Source of the DNA: an uncultured Oleiphilaceae bacterium
GTDB lineage: Bacteria; Pseudomonadota; Gammaproteobacteria; Pseudomonadales; Oleiphilaceae
Direction: 5' to 3'
Assembly: GCA_913060665.1 (NCBI GenBank)
Contig: CAJXUY010000020.1
Span: forward strand, 19,172 to 83,171
DNA: 64,000 bases
The notes beneath the pieces were generated by a model that ran no database searches, was not told where the DNA came from, and saw only the letters and a list, made by a program, of their open reading frames with translations. Below are positions 30,475 through 38,833 of the stretch, in pieces. Position numbers and translations under genes: made by a program. The first letter of the stretch is position 1; the number at the start of each line of letters is the position of its first letter.

Positions 30475-30988
30475 AGTCTATGTAAGTATAGGAAGCAATA
30501 TAGAACCTGAGTTGCATGTGACCGCGGCGTTGGACGCCCTGCAGGATTGTTTTGGGGAGTTGCAGGTTTCGTCGGTGTTTGAGAGTGAATCAGTGGGGTT
30601 TGAGGGCGACTGTTTTCTGAATCTTGTCGTAGGGTTTAGTACTGGTTTGGAAGTAGGTGAGTTGTCATCGCTGTTAAAGCAGATTGAATCTGAGAATGGC
30701 CGAGTTAAGAATGCGCCTAAGTTTTGTTCCCGTACACTCGATATTGATATTCTGACTTATGATGATCGAGTGGGTGACGTTGAGGGGGTTTGCTTGCCGA
30801 GATCAGAAATTTTGGAAAATGCGTTTGTGTTGTGGCCGTTAGCTGAGGTGGCGGGAAGTCAAGTTCATCCAGAGGTTTTAAAAACATATTCTCAACTATG
30901 GCAGGCGTTTGACAGGTCTCAGAAGCTGAAACCTGTCAATTTTATCTGGCGTGGAGAGAAGGTCTCACCGATAGCCTCTGCTGTTTAG
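30467..30988 (+). CDS. folK: HPPK (folate pyrophosphokinase), first copy
   Basis: 173 residues from a GTG with a strong AAAGGAGG upstream. Has SIGSNIEPE, the loop ENGRVKNAPKFCSRTLDIDIL with the two magnesium-binding Asp, and the LPRSEILENAFVLWPLAE segment. Pyrophosphorylates hydroxymethyl-dihydropterin. It lies in an 8-bp overlap with folB. A second HPPK gene lies at 34617-35117. This copy is the more diverged; for example, it has LPRSEI instead of the usual PHPRxxxR type. Confidence 0.85.
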   Translation: MAEVYVSIGSNIEPELHVTAALDALQDCFGELQVSSVFESESVGFEGDCFLNLVVGFSTGLEVGELSSLLKQIESENGRVKNAPKFCSRTLDIDILTYDDRVGDVEGVCLPRSEILENAFVLWPLAEVAGSQVHPEVLKTYSQLWQAFDRSQKLKPVNFIWRGEKVSPIASAV

Positions 30989-31008
30989 ATACTTATCTAC
31001 AGGTTGAT

Positions 31009-32667
31009 CTAAATTGATGCCCCGTAGGTGTTATATAGATCTATTAGGCCTTCGGTAGACGCATCGAGCTGCTTGTTGGGTGGGGTTTCAAGTAATTTAT
31101 TCAATATTTCGTTGCCGAGTTGCTTGCCTAGCTCTACGCCCCACTGATCAAATGAGTTTATGTTCCAGATCGCGCCTTGTACATAAACCTTGTGTTCATA
31201 GAGTGCGATAAGTGCACCTATTGTTCTAGGGGTGGCCTTATCAAATAGCAGTGTATTCGAAGGTTTATTACCTGAAATCACCTTATGAGGTGCTAGCTTA
31301 TCGGCTTCGTCCGCACTTAACCCACTATCCAGTAGTTCTTGTTTTGCTTCCTGTTCGGTTTTCCCTTGCATCAGTGCTTGAGTTTGACTTAGGCAGTTGG
31401 CAAACAAAATGGCATGGTGTGTGGCGACAGGGTTATGACTTTGTAGTGGAATGATAAAGTCAGCGGGTGACAGTCGAGTTCCTTGATGTAAAAGCTGGTG
31501 ATAGGCGTGTTGTCCGTTAGCGCCGGCCCCACCCCAAATGATCGGGCCCGTAGTGTAATCTGTCGGGTCACCATTTAAATCAACCGATTTACCGTTACTT
31601 TCCATATCAAGTTGTTGGATGTGAGCAGGTAAGCCTCTTAAATAGTGATCATAAGGAAGAATTGCATGCGAGTCCGCTCCTAGAAAGTTTCCATACCATA
31701 TACCAAGTAGCCCTTGAATAACGGGGAGATTCTCTTCTAGAGGTGCGGTTCTGAAATGCTTATCCATTGAATGGGCGCCTGATAGCAAGGCCTTAAAACC
31801 GTCCATGCCAATGGCTAATGCGATAGGTAGCCCGATCGCCGACCATAAGGAATAGCGGCCACCGACCCAATCCCACATGGGGAAAATATTGTCTTCATGG
31901 ATGCCAAAATCTATCGCTGATTGGGTGTTTGCGGTAACGGCGACAAAGTGCTTTGCAATTGTTTCTAGGTTGCCGCCATTTCTCAAGAACCAGCTTCGGG
32001 CGACCTTTGTATTTTCTAGGGTCTCCTGAGTGCCAAACGATTTAGACTGAATAATAAAGAGTGTTGTTTCAGGGTTGACGTGTTTGAGTACTTCAGTGAT
32101 ATGACTGCCGTCAATATTCGCAACATAGTGACAGTCTAGCGCATTATTCCAGTAGGGCTTTAATGCAGCTGATACCAGTTTAGGTCCGAGAAATGAGCCG
32201 CCGATACCGATACTAATGATGTCAGTGAAGGGTTTGTTTGAGAACCCTCGCCATTGAGCACTATGGATTCGCCAAACGAACTTATCCATTTGCTGGAGAG
32301 TATCTCGTACCTCCGGCATGATATCGTCGCCATCAACTTCAATGGGGCCGTTAGTTAGGTTTCTGAGCGCGATATGCAGTGCGGGCCTTTGCTCGGTAGT
32401 ATTAATGGCCTTGCCCTGAAACATTGCTTCAATTTTATCAGGGAGTTGTGCTTCACGTGCTAGATCAATCAGTAGGGATTTTGTTTCGGGCGTAATGCGG
32501 TTTTTGGAGTAGTCGAGCTTAATTCCAGCGGCTCCGGCGAAAAAACGATTGAAGCGTTCAGGATCATTCGCAAACATGTCGCGCATATGTAATGGTTTAA
32601 TATGCTCAGCATGAGATTCTAGCGCTGACCAACTAGGTAGGTCTGTTAGTGTAGACTTCAATGTCAC
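31009..32667 (-). CDS. pgi: Glucose-6-phosphate isomerase
   Basis: 552 residues from a GTG; a nearby TTG two codons in is better spaced from AAGGA, so the exact start is open. Family motifs include [42 protein letters not shown], and [12 protein letters not shown] with the C-terminal [12 protein letters not shown]. Interconverts glucose-6-P and fructose-6-P. Convergent with folK. Lies before panC as in Pseudomonas, but no panD is between them (only 97 bp). Confidence 0.97.
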   Translation of the reverse strand: MTLKSTLTDLPSWSALESHAEHIKPLHMRDMFANDPERFNRFFAGAAGIKLDYSKNRITPETKSLLIDLAREAQLPDKIEAMFQGKAINTTEQRPALHIALRNLTNGPIEVDGDDIMPEVRDTLQQMDKFVWRIHSAQWRGFSNKPFTDIISIGIGGSFLGPKLVSAALKPYWNNALDCHYVANIDGSHITEVLKHVNPETTLFIIQSKSFGTQETLENTKVARSWFLRNGGNLETIAKHFVAVTANTQSAIDFGIHEDNIFPMWDWVGGRYSLWSAIGLPIALAIGMDGFKALLSGAHSMDKHFRTAPLEENLPVIQGLLGIWYGNFLGADSHAILPYDHYLRGLPAHIQQLDMESNGKSVDLNGDPTDYTTGPIIWGGAGANGQHAYHQLLHQGTRLSPADFIIPLQSHNPVATHHAILFANCLSQTQALMQGKTEQEAKQELLDSGLSADEADKLAPHKVISGNKPSNTLLFDKATPRTIGALIALYEHKVYVQGAIWNINSFDQWGVELGKQLGNEILNKLLETPPNKQLDASTEGLIDLYNTYGASI

Positions 32668-32764
32668 TTTCCTTACTGTGGAGTTGGCGTTTTAATCTTT
32701 AGCAAATTCAACAATCAATAATGGTGCCAGGTACAAGATTTATTGTAGTGAGCAAAACATCTGA

Positions 32765-33607
32765 TTATAGGGTTAGGTTGTCTATCAGGCGGGTTTCGCC
32801 AAGATAAGCCGCTGCCAAAATCGTTATTGATTGCGTTGTTTTATCTGCTAATTTTAGTGTTTCGCTATCGATAATATTAAAGTAATCAGGCTTAAAGTGG
32901 AGTTCGCGTAAGCGTGACTCTGCTTCATGGGTCAATTGAGTGAAATCTCGCTCGCCTTGTCTAATCTTCTTAGCCGTAAGGTTAATAATTTCGCTCAGTT
33001 TTGGTGCTATTGCCCGTTCTTCTGCTGTTAAATAGCCGTTACGGGAACTTTTTGCCAGGCCATTGCTATCTCTGGCAGTCGCTAGACCTATAATTTCAAT
33101 GGGCATAAAAAGGTCTTTGACCATTTTTCGAATAACGGCGAGTTGTTGATAGTCTTTTTTTCCAAATACTGCCACATCAGGTTGAACCATATTAAATAGC
33201 ATTGTCACAACAGTGGAAACGCCGGTAAAGTGACCGGGTCGACTTGTGCCGCAATGAAGCTCTGTTATATCAGGTACTATGACCTTGCTCTGATGGGTCA
33301 TGCCTTCTGGGTATATCTCGTTTGCAGAAGGGGCAAATACAAGATGATTGCCTGCTTCAGCCAGTTTTTGCTGATCTTGTTCTAATGTTCTTGGGTAAGC
33401 GTCTAAATCTTCATTGGCACCAAACTGCATAGGGTTTACAAAAATACTAGTGATGACAAAGTCACCATGAGTTAAGCCTTCCGTCACAAGCGCTATGTGG
33501 CCTTCATGGAGGTTCCCCATAGTGGGGACAAAAACGATGCGTTGACCTGATTTTCGTTGCTGCGCGACTATGTTGCGCAGCTCTTTGATGGTGTGTACCG
33601 TATTCAT
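32765..33607 (-). CDS. panC: Pantothenate synthetase
   Basis: 280 residues. HIGH-like PTMGNLHEGHIALV, FVNPMQFGANEDLDAYPR, and the ATP-site GKKDYQQLAVIRKMV. The KMSKS-like element is SRNGYLTAEERAIA. Joins pantoate and beta-alanine using ATP. Downstream of panB on the same strand (80 bp), giving two consecutive steps of pantothenate synthesis. panD, the beta-alanine source, is not in this cluster. Confidence 0.97.
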   Translation of the reverse strand: MNTVHTIKELRNIVAQQRKSGQRIVFVPTMGNLHEGHIALVTEGLTHGDFVITSIFVNPMQFGANEDLDAYPRTLEQDQQKLAEAGNHLVFAPSANEIYPEGMTHQSKVIVPDITELHCGTSRPGHFTGVSTVVTMLFNMVQPDVAVFGKKDYQQLAVIRKMVKDLFMPIEIIGLATARDSNGLAKSSRNGYLTAEERAIAPKLSEIINLTAKKIRQGERDFTQLTHEAESRLRELHFKPDYFNIIDSETLKLADKTTQSITILAAAYLGETRLIDNLTL

Positions 33608-33687
33608 AGTTCTGTTGGCGCCAAGTATTCTTTATTAAAGTAGGTTAAGTCATTTAGCATGATGTTAACGATTATATGAATGCTCAT

Positions 33688-34479
33688 TTAACTGAATGAA
33701 TGCTCATCTGCTGGGAACTCACTATTTTTTACGGCGTCAACATAGGCTTTTATAGCGCCCTCAATCGAACCGCTTTCAGCCATAAAGTTCTTAACAAATT
33801 TAGGCCGTCGGCCAGGGGTTGCGCCCAGTAAATCATGAATAACTAATACTTGCCCGTCGGTTCCAGGTCCTGCACCAATACCTATTACAGGGGCTGAAAT
33901 GCTCTGGGTTAGTTTGCTGGCAAGCTGACTGGGTACACACTCCAAGAGAATTAGGTCTGCGCCAGCACGTTCTTGTGCAATGGCGTGTGCGATCATCTCT
34001 TCTGCTTGCGCCGCTTCACGGCCTTGAACCTTATAACCGCCCAGTTTGTTTACCGATTGAGGGGTAAGTCCCAAATGGGCGCACACAGGAATTCCACGTT
34101 CGCTGAGCATGCTAATCGTTTCGCAGAGCCAGTCGCCACCTTCAATTTTGACCAGATGAGCGCCTGCCTGCATCAGCAAGGCGGCGTTTTTCAGTGCTTG
34201 CTCGGGCGTGGCATAGGACATAAACGGCATGTCCGCCATAATCAATGCTCCTTGATTACCTCGTTTCACAGCTTCTGTATGGTAGATCATCTGTTCCATT
34301 GTGACTGGCAACGTACTGTCGTGCCCTTGCAAAACCATTCCTAGCGAGTCACCCACAAGGATAACTTCAACACCTGCCGAAGCAACAATATGAGAAAACG
34401 TTGAGTCGTAGCTGGTTAGGCAGGTGAATTTCTCGCCTGCTTCTTTGCAGGCTCTCAATGATTGAATTGTGGTGGGCAT
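33688..34479 (-). CDS. panB: Ketopantoate hydroxymethyltransferase
   Basis: 263 residues. [32 protein letters not shown] (about 20-50) contains the metal-site residues; also [22 protein letters not shown] and [15 protein letters not shown]. Adds hydroxymethyl from methylene-THF to 2-oxoisovalerate. It depends on folate, and the folate gene folK lies directly upstream on the same strand, a common pairing. Confidence 0.97.
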   Translation of the reverse strand: MPTTIQSLRACKEAGEKFTCLTSYDSTFSHIVASAGVEVILVGDSLGMVLQGHDSTLPVTMEQMIYHTEAVKRGNQGALIMADMPFMSYATPEQALKNAALLMQAGAHLVKIEGGDWLCETISMLSERGIPVCAHLGLTPQSVNKLGGYKVQGREAAQAEEMIAHAIAQERAGADLILLECVPSQLASKLTQSISAPVIGIGAGPGTDGQVLVIHDLLGATPGRRPKFVKNFMAESGSIEGAIKAYVDAVKNSEFPADEHSFS

Positions 34480-34616
34480 TTTTAATCCTACTTGTCTTTA
34501 TCGCCGTTAGGCGTCAATAAAGGGGTCAGTTGCTCAGACTGCATTAGGCTAAGGGTATCGGGTTCGCAGGCTGGATACAATATTGATAAAGCGGAAATTT
34601 TCGTGCATATAGATGG

Positions 34617-35117
34617 TTATGAGTGGCCGGAGTACAAATGAAGTTGATTGTCAGGGCAAGATTGTAATAGCGCTTGAAGATTGGTTCCGTTGGGTAGCGT
34701 TAGCGTTGGGTTAAGTTCAAGAAGAGGCTTTAGCACGAAATCTCTATTGCTGATCTCTTTGTGAGGCACGGTAAGGTTTGGGGTGTCGATTACTAAGCTA
34801 TCGAAAAGCAATATGTCTAAATCTATTGAGCGCTCTCCCCAGTGTCGTTTTTTAATTCTACCTTGCTCGCTCTCGATCAATTGAAGCGCTTCGAGAAGTT
34901 TCTCTGGATAAAGGCGGGTGTTTAGTTGCGCCGCCGCATTAACAAAGTCTGGTTGGTCTTGAGGGCCAACGGGCCTACTGCTATAAAATGACGAGTGGCT
35001 GATCAGTTCGCAATCGGGTAGCTTTGCGAGTGTAGCTATTGCGGTTTCTAGCTGTTTGGCAGGGTTGTTAAGATTACTGCCTAAACCGATATAAACGCGG
35101 CTAATTGATTTCTTCAC
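34617..35117 (-). CDS. folK: HPPK (folate pyrophosphokinase), second copy
   Basis: 166 residues from a GTG. Canonical HPPK: YIGLGSNLNNPAKQLETA, SSFYSSRPVGPQDQPDFVNA, GRIKKRHWGERSIDLDILLF and PHKEISNRDFVLKPLLEL. Located between panB and pcnB exactly as folK in Pseudomonas, so this is the likely main enzyme. The copy next to folB (30467-30988) is a paralogue. Confidence 0.95.
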   Translation of the reverse strand: MKKSISRVYIGLGSNLNNPAKQLETAIATLAKLPDCELISHSSFYSSRPVGPQDQPDFVNAAAQLNTRLYPEKLLEALQLIESEQGRIKKRHWGERSIDLDILLFDSLVIDTPNLTVPHKEISNRDFVLKPLLELNPTLTLPNGTNLQALLQSCPDNQLHLYSGHS

Positions 35118-35156
35118 AACTAAACAACCCTAATACAATACATGCTTAACAGCGGT

Positions 35157-36542
35157 TTAATGGCTTGAGCTAGGGGTATTCCCATTATAGCGCTTTTTTC
35201 GGCGTCTAGGACGAGGTCCGTGCTCTTTTGCGCCGTTCGACATCTTGCGTTGAGCGTTTTCGTCCGAGGCTTGGTAATCTGTCCACCATTGACCAAGACC
35301 ATCAAGATTCTCGCCGCTCTGTTCCCTTAGTAATAGGAAGTCATAAGCCGCTCGAAAACGAGGGTGGCTTATCATTTGTGCTGCTTTATTGCCGTTTCTT
35401 CTCGGAAGCCTGAGTTGCAGCTCCCATATTTCTTTCATGTTAAGGCTGAAGCGCTTGGGAATAGAGGTTGATTTACATTGAATAGTTATTACCTTTTGGG
35501 CTGCTTGCTGTAGCGCAGGGAAAGGGGGTGTACCATTGCCTTTATTTTTTTCCCATTGATCTTCCAGTGCAGGCCATAAAAGTGAGGCATAAAGGAAAGC
35601 GGGTGTGACGGGCTTTCTCTGTTTGATACGTTCATCTGTATTGACTAGGGCCTGCTCAACCAGTTTCAAATAGCGATCAGGGCCTTGTTTAAGGCTTCTT
35701 TCTGCACCAGGGAAGAGCTGACCAAATAAATTATAGTGTTGCAGCATTCTAAAAGTTGTAAGCGCTTTGCCCGACAACATTAGCTTTAACACTTCATCAA
35801 ATAGACGGGCGGCCGGGATGTTGCCCAATAGAGAGGCTAGTTCAAAAATGGGCTTCTCGGTCTCTGAGGCAATGGTGAAATCGAGTTTTGCAGCAAATCG
35901 AACAGCTCGAAGCATCCGTACGGGGTCTTCCCGGTAGCGTGTTGCCGGATCGCCAATCAACCGAAGCTCTCGTTTTTCAATATCTTCAAGGCCGTTAGCA
36001 TAGTCATATATAGTGAAGTCTTTGACACAGTAGTATAGCGCGTTAACCGTAAAGTCGCGCCTTAGAGCATCTTCTTCCATAGTGCCATAGACATTGTCTC
36101 TAAGCAGCATGCCATGTTCTGAGCTGGTGCTCTGATTGGCGCTGAGTGCAGGGGCTTCGTGATGCCCTCTAAATGTGGCTACTTCGATAACTTCACGGCC
36201 AAATAAAACATGTACCAACTTAAACCGGCGTCCGATTAAGCGTGAATTTTTAAAAAGGCCGTGTACTTCTTCTGGGTGTGCGTCGGTTGCAATATCAAAG
36301 TCTTTTGGGTGAAGTCCAAGTAAAAGGTCTCGGACGCCGCCACCGACTAAGTAAGCTTGATAGTTTGCGTTATTTAACCGATAAAGCACTTTTAGCGCTG
36401 GAGAGCTAATGTCTTTACGGGAAATAGGATGATTGTCTCTTGGGATTATATTTAATATTGATTGAGGAGCTTCTTCATTGTTGAGTTGGTTTGCGCCATT
36501 TTTAACGCGATCCCACAGACGTTTTGCCTTTTTTAAAACCAC
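35157..36542 (-). CDS. pcnB: Poly(A) polymerase I
   Basis: 461 residues from a GTG at 36542, with AGGAA eight bases upstream. The frame opens to a TTG at 36590, which has no ribosome site. Nucleotidyltransferase motifs: YLVGGGVRDLLLG, the catalytic DFDIAT and RRFKLVHV. The RNA-binding part has RYREDPVRMLRAVRFAAKL. The C-terminus is very basic (RPRRRKKRY), as in PAP I rather than CCA-adding enzyme. Adds poly(A) tails to RNA, promoting decay. The CrcZ-like RNA region lies directly upstream. Confidence 0.93.
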   Translation of the reverse strand: MVLKKAKRLWDRVKNGANQLNNEEAPQSILNIIPRDNHPISRKDISSPALKVLYRLNNANYQAYLVGGGVRDLLLGLHPKDFDIATDAHPEEVHGLFKNSRLIGRRFKLVHVLFGREVIEVATFRGHHEAPALSANQSTSSEHGMLLRDNVYGTMEEDALRRDFTVNALYYCVKDFTIYDYANGLEDIEKRELRLIGDPATRYREDPVRMLRAVRFAAKLDFTIASETEKPIFELASLLGNIPAARLFDEVLKLMLSGKALTTFRMLQHYNLFGQLFPGAERSLKQGPDRYLKLVEQALVNTDERIKQRKPVTPAFLYASLLWPALEDQWEKNKGNGTPPFPALQQAAQKVITIQCKSTSIPKRFSLNMKEIWELQLRLPRRNGNKAAQMISHPRFRAAYDFLLLREQSGENLDGLGQWWTDYQASDENAQRKMSNGAKEHGPRPRRRKKRYNGNTPSSSH

Positions 36543-36698
36543 TTGAGACGTTCCTGAATCTTGTTCGGTTGATGGGCTGCTGAAAGTCAAAGCTGACTTA
36601 TTAGTGCCGTTACGTAAATAAGGAGTGGTGATTTTACCTGTTTGAATTCAATAAGGCGAATGGGGGTGTTTTCGGGAGGGTAACTATAAATGAGCTAG

Positions 36699-37069
36699 CA
36701 GGGAAAGCTTGCGCTTTCCCATGCTGAGAAGAGTAGACATACATACATTTATTTTTATTATTGCGTCCTTTTTTCATAGATTTTCGCTATTCATTAAAAA
36801 ATAATGAGTAACTGTGCAAACGGAACGCTTTGAAGACGTAGAGCGGTAGTCGTAAAGAAAGGGCTTAATTATAAGGTTTTTGCTGCTGTTGCAGTTCTGT
36901 TAACCGAATAAAACCACTCAATTCACTCTATGGCCGCTAAAAAACTAAGCATCCAAAACAATCAGTTCGCTACCCAGCTTCAATTTTTATTTTTATTTGG
37001 TTGCTAGGCTATCCGCTTTGTTATTTTTATTTGTGCAGTCTTATCTTGTTTTTTATTTTTGTTTTACAG
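36699..37069 (-). ncRNA. crcZ: CrcZ-like carbon-repression decoy RNA
   Basis: Predicted minus-strand RNA of about 370 nt, starting some 12 nt after a -24/-12 promoter and ending near a perfect hairpin (GGGAAAGC, GCAA tetraloop, GCTTTCCC; 36701-36720). It has A-rich AAnAAnAA-type motifs at 37045-37065 (AACAAAAATAAAAAACAA), 37016-37033 (AAATAAAAATAACAA), 36981-37000 (AAATAAAAATAAAAA) and 36747-36764 (AATAATAAAAATAAA). In Pseudomonas, CrcZ lies between cbrB and pcnB, is CbrB/sigma54-driven, is about 370-410 nt long, and titrates Hfq/Crc through such motifs. No T-tract follows the hairpin, so the 3' end is uncertain. No ORF is evident here. Confidence 0.78.
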
Positions 37070-37079
37070 TGTAGGTAAT

Positions 37080-37095
37080 AGCACGATGAGTGCCA
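37080..37095 (-). promoter_or_regulatory. Sigma54 (-24/-12) promoter for the CrcZ-like RNA
   Basis: Minus strand reads TGGCACTCATCGTGCT. GG (37094-37093) and GC (37082-37081) are separated by exactly 10 nt, matching TGGCAC-N5-TTGCW apart from one base (GTGC for TTGC). It lies in the cbrB-pcnB gap, oriented away from cbrB; transcription would start near 37069. Confidence 0.8.
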
Positions 37096-37169
37096 GAATT
37101 ATAAATATCTTTTAAAACAGATGGTTAGGTTTGTGGTTGGCCAGAGGTGGGGAATGAAATGTGAGTGTT

Positions 37170-37229
37170 TGTTACTGAAAAGGTGGATTGGTGATGATGG
37201 GTTGTTCCGCTAGGTAACACTCGGTAACA
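37170..37229. promoter_or_regulatory. Candidate CbrB activator sites
   Basis: TGTTAC at 37170-37175 faces GTAACA at 37214-37219, and GTAACA recurs at 37224-37229, ten bases (one helical turn) later. On the minus strand the latter two read as direct TGTTACC repeats. They lie 75-135 bp upstream of the sigma54 promoter, the normal range for an enhancer-binding activator. From memory, CbrB sites in Pseudomonas are of the TGTTAC/GTAACA type. Confidence 0.6.
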
Positions 37230-37275
37230 ACTGGGTAGCATATTGTATTTTTGTGAGAGTGTGCTCAAAAATAAA

Positions 37276-37327
37276 GGAGCCATACCGCGCTCAATTACCC
37301 CAAAGCGACTACTGAGTCGCTGGCTCC
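37276..37327. repeat. Nested stem structure after cbrB
   Basis: GGAGCCA (37276-37282) pairs with TGGCTCC (37321-37327). Inside lies AGCGACT (37304-37310) with AGTCGCT (37315-37321). The outer and inner right arms share a T, so they may be alternative folds. No T-tract on either strand. It lies about 105-160 bp downstream of the cbrB stop, upstream of the candidate CbrB sites; it may be the cbrB mRNA 3' end. Confidence 0.55.
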
Positions 37328-37432
37328 TAATAATTGGCCTGTTAACAATATATAGACCGTTAATAACCAAAGCGCAAGAATCCCTTTTTGCAGAATACAA
37401 ATGATTAACGGAGGTGGGCCAATATGATGCTA

Positions 37433-38830
37433 TTAGCAACCTTTCTTTCGGGGAATACCTAGCCGTTGACGCCGTTCCCAGAGACTTTTTCTGCTGATGC
37501 CCAGCTTTTGTGCAAGCTCTGTTTCACTCATTTGTTCCTGATGCTCAAGCACAAAGTGTTGAAAATAATCTTCAAGGGATAGGTCTTTTGGTTTGTCGCG
37601 AACGGGCTTGGATTTGGTTGCGCTTGGCGTGAATAACCCTTTGGGGATATTGAACTCGTCAAGGTCGGTTTCAATGTCGAGCAGATCTGCAGTAATCATG
37701 CTGTCATCACAGAGAATAATGGCGCGCTCGATGGCATTTTCCATCTCTCGCACGTTGCCCGGCCAATCATGTTCCTGAATGGCTTTCATTGCGTCCGGAG
37801 AGAGTGTCATTCCGGTTTTGCCTAATTTCTCAGATACGTTCTGCAGAAGCAGTTTTGCGAGCCCGAGAATATCACCTTCTCTATCTCTTAAGGGCGGCAA
37901 CTTGAGTTGCATGACATTCAAACGATAATAGAGATCTTCACGGAATTCGCCGGTTTTTGCCAAGGCTCTTAAATTTCGGTGAGTTGCCGCAATTAAGCGA
38001 ACATTGACCTTAAGTGAATGGGTGGAGCCTACTCTTCGAATTTCCCCTTCCTGTAGTACGCGAAGTAATCGGGCTTGTGCTTCAAGTGGAAGCTCTCCGA
38101 TCTCGTCAAGAAACAAGGTTCCGCCGTCTGCAGCTTCAATTAACCCATTACGCGCACTGACCGCACCGGTAAAGGCGCCTTTTTCATGGCCGAACAGCTC
38201 TGATTCGATTAGGGTTTCAGGAATGGCTGCGCAGTTAACGCAAATAAGGGGTTTGCTGTCTCGTTTACTAAACGTATGTAACGCTCTTGCGGCTAGCTCT
38301 TTACCAGTGCCGGATTCACCCTGAATCAATACGGTTGTGTCAGTAGGGGATACTTTAGCAATGAGATTAAAAACCTTTTCCATTGGCTGGCATTGACCGT
38401 AGATAAGATCGCTGATTTGCGAAATATCCGTGAGCTCAGATTCGTCTGGTGTTGAATGCGTGCTGGTAGCCTCGTTGAGTGTTTGCTTTTCTAAAATTTG
38501 TTCGACGGCAATTAGCATTTCATCATGGTCAAACGGTTTGGCAATATAGTCGATAGCCCCCATCTTCATCGAGTCAACTGCAGACCGTAAGCTTGCATAG
38601 CTAGTCATGATTAGAACGGGCCTGTTGGCGGCCAGGTCTATGAGGTCGGTTCCTGGTCGGCCAGGAAGGCGAAGGTCTGATATTATGAGGTCGAACTCAT
38701 CGAACTGATAATTGTTGATGGCATCTTGTACCGATTCAGCTTGCTCTACCCCGTAACCATTGTGAACGAGTAACTTGTGGAGCGCGGTACGAATAATCTC
38801 TTCATCTTCAACTACGAGAATGTGTTTCAT
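37433..38830 (-). CDS. cbrB: Sigma54-dependent response regulator CbrB
   Basis: 465 residues in three domains. The receiver has phospho-acceptor Asp52 in SDLRLPG. The AAA+ domain has Walker A GESGTGKE and the sigma54-contact motif GAFTGAVS. The C-terminal Fis-type HTH is ETELAQKLGISRKSLWERR. An NtrC-family activator starting 4 bp after cbrA and flanked by pcnB, as in Pseudomonas, where CbrB activates crcZ and catabolic genes. A sigma54 promoter and candidate binding sites follow in the downstream gap. Confidence 0.95.
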   Translation of the reverse strand: MKHILVVEDEEIIRTALHKLLVHNGYGVEQAESVQDAINNYQFDEFDLIISDLRLPGRPGTDLIDLAANRPVLIMTSYASLRSAVDSMKMGAIDYIAKPFDHDEMLIAVEQILEKQTLNEATSTHSTPDESELTDISQISDLIYGQCQPMEKVFNLIAKVSPTDTTVLIQGESGTGKELAARALHTFSKRDSKPLICVNCAAIPETLIESELFGHEKGAFTGAVSARNGLIEAADGGTLFLDEIGELPLEAQARLLRVLQEGEIRRVGSTHSLKVNVRLIAATHRNLRALAKTGEFREDLYYRLNVMQLKLPPLRDREGDILGLAKLLLQNVSEKLGKTGMTLSPDAMKAIQEHDWPGNVREMENAIERAIILCDDSMITADLLDIETDLDEFNIPKGLFTPSATKSKPVRDKPKDLSLEDYFQHFVLEHQEQMSETELAQKLGISRKSLWERRQRLGIPRKKGC

Positions 38831-38833
38831 ACG

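Noticed and set aside
37125..37439. 104-codon open frame on the minus strand after cbrB
   Set aside because: Covers the candidate CbrB sites and the stem structure, no ribosome site, no domain; more likely non-coding regulatory DNA.
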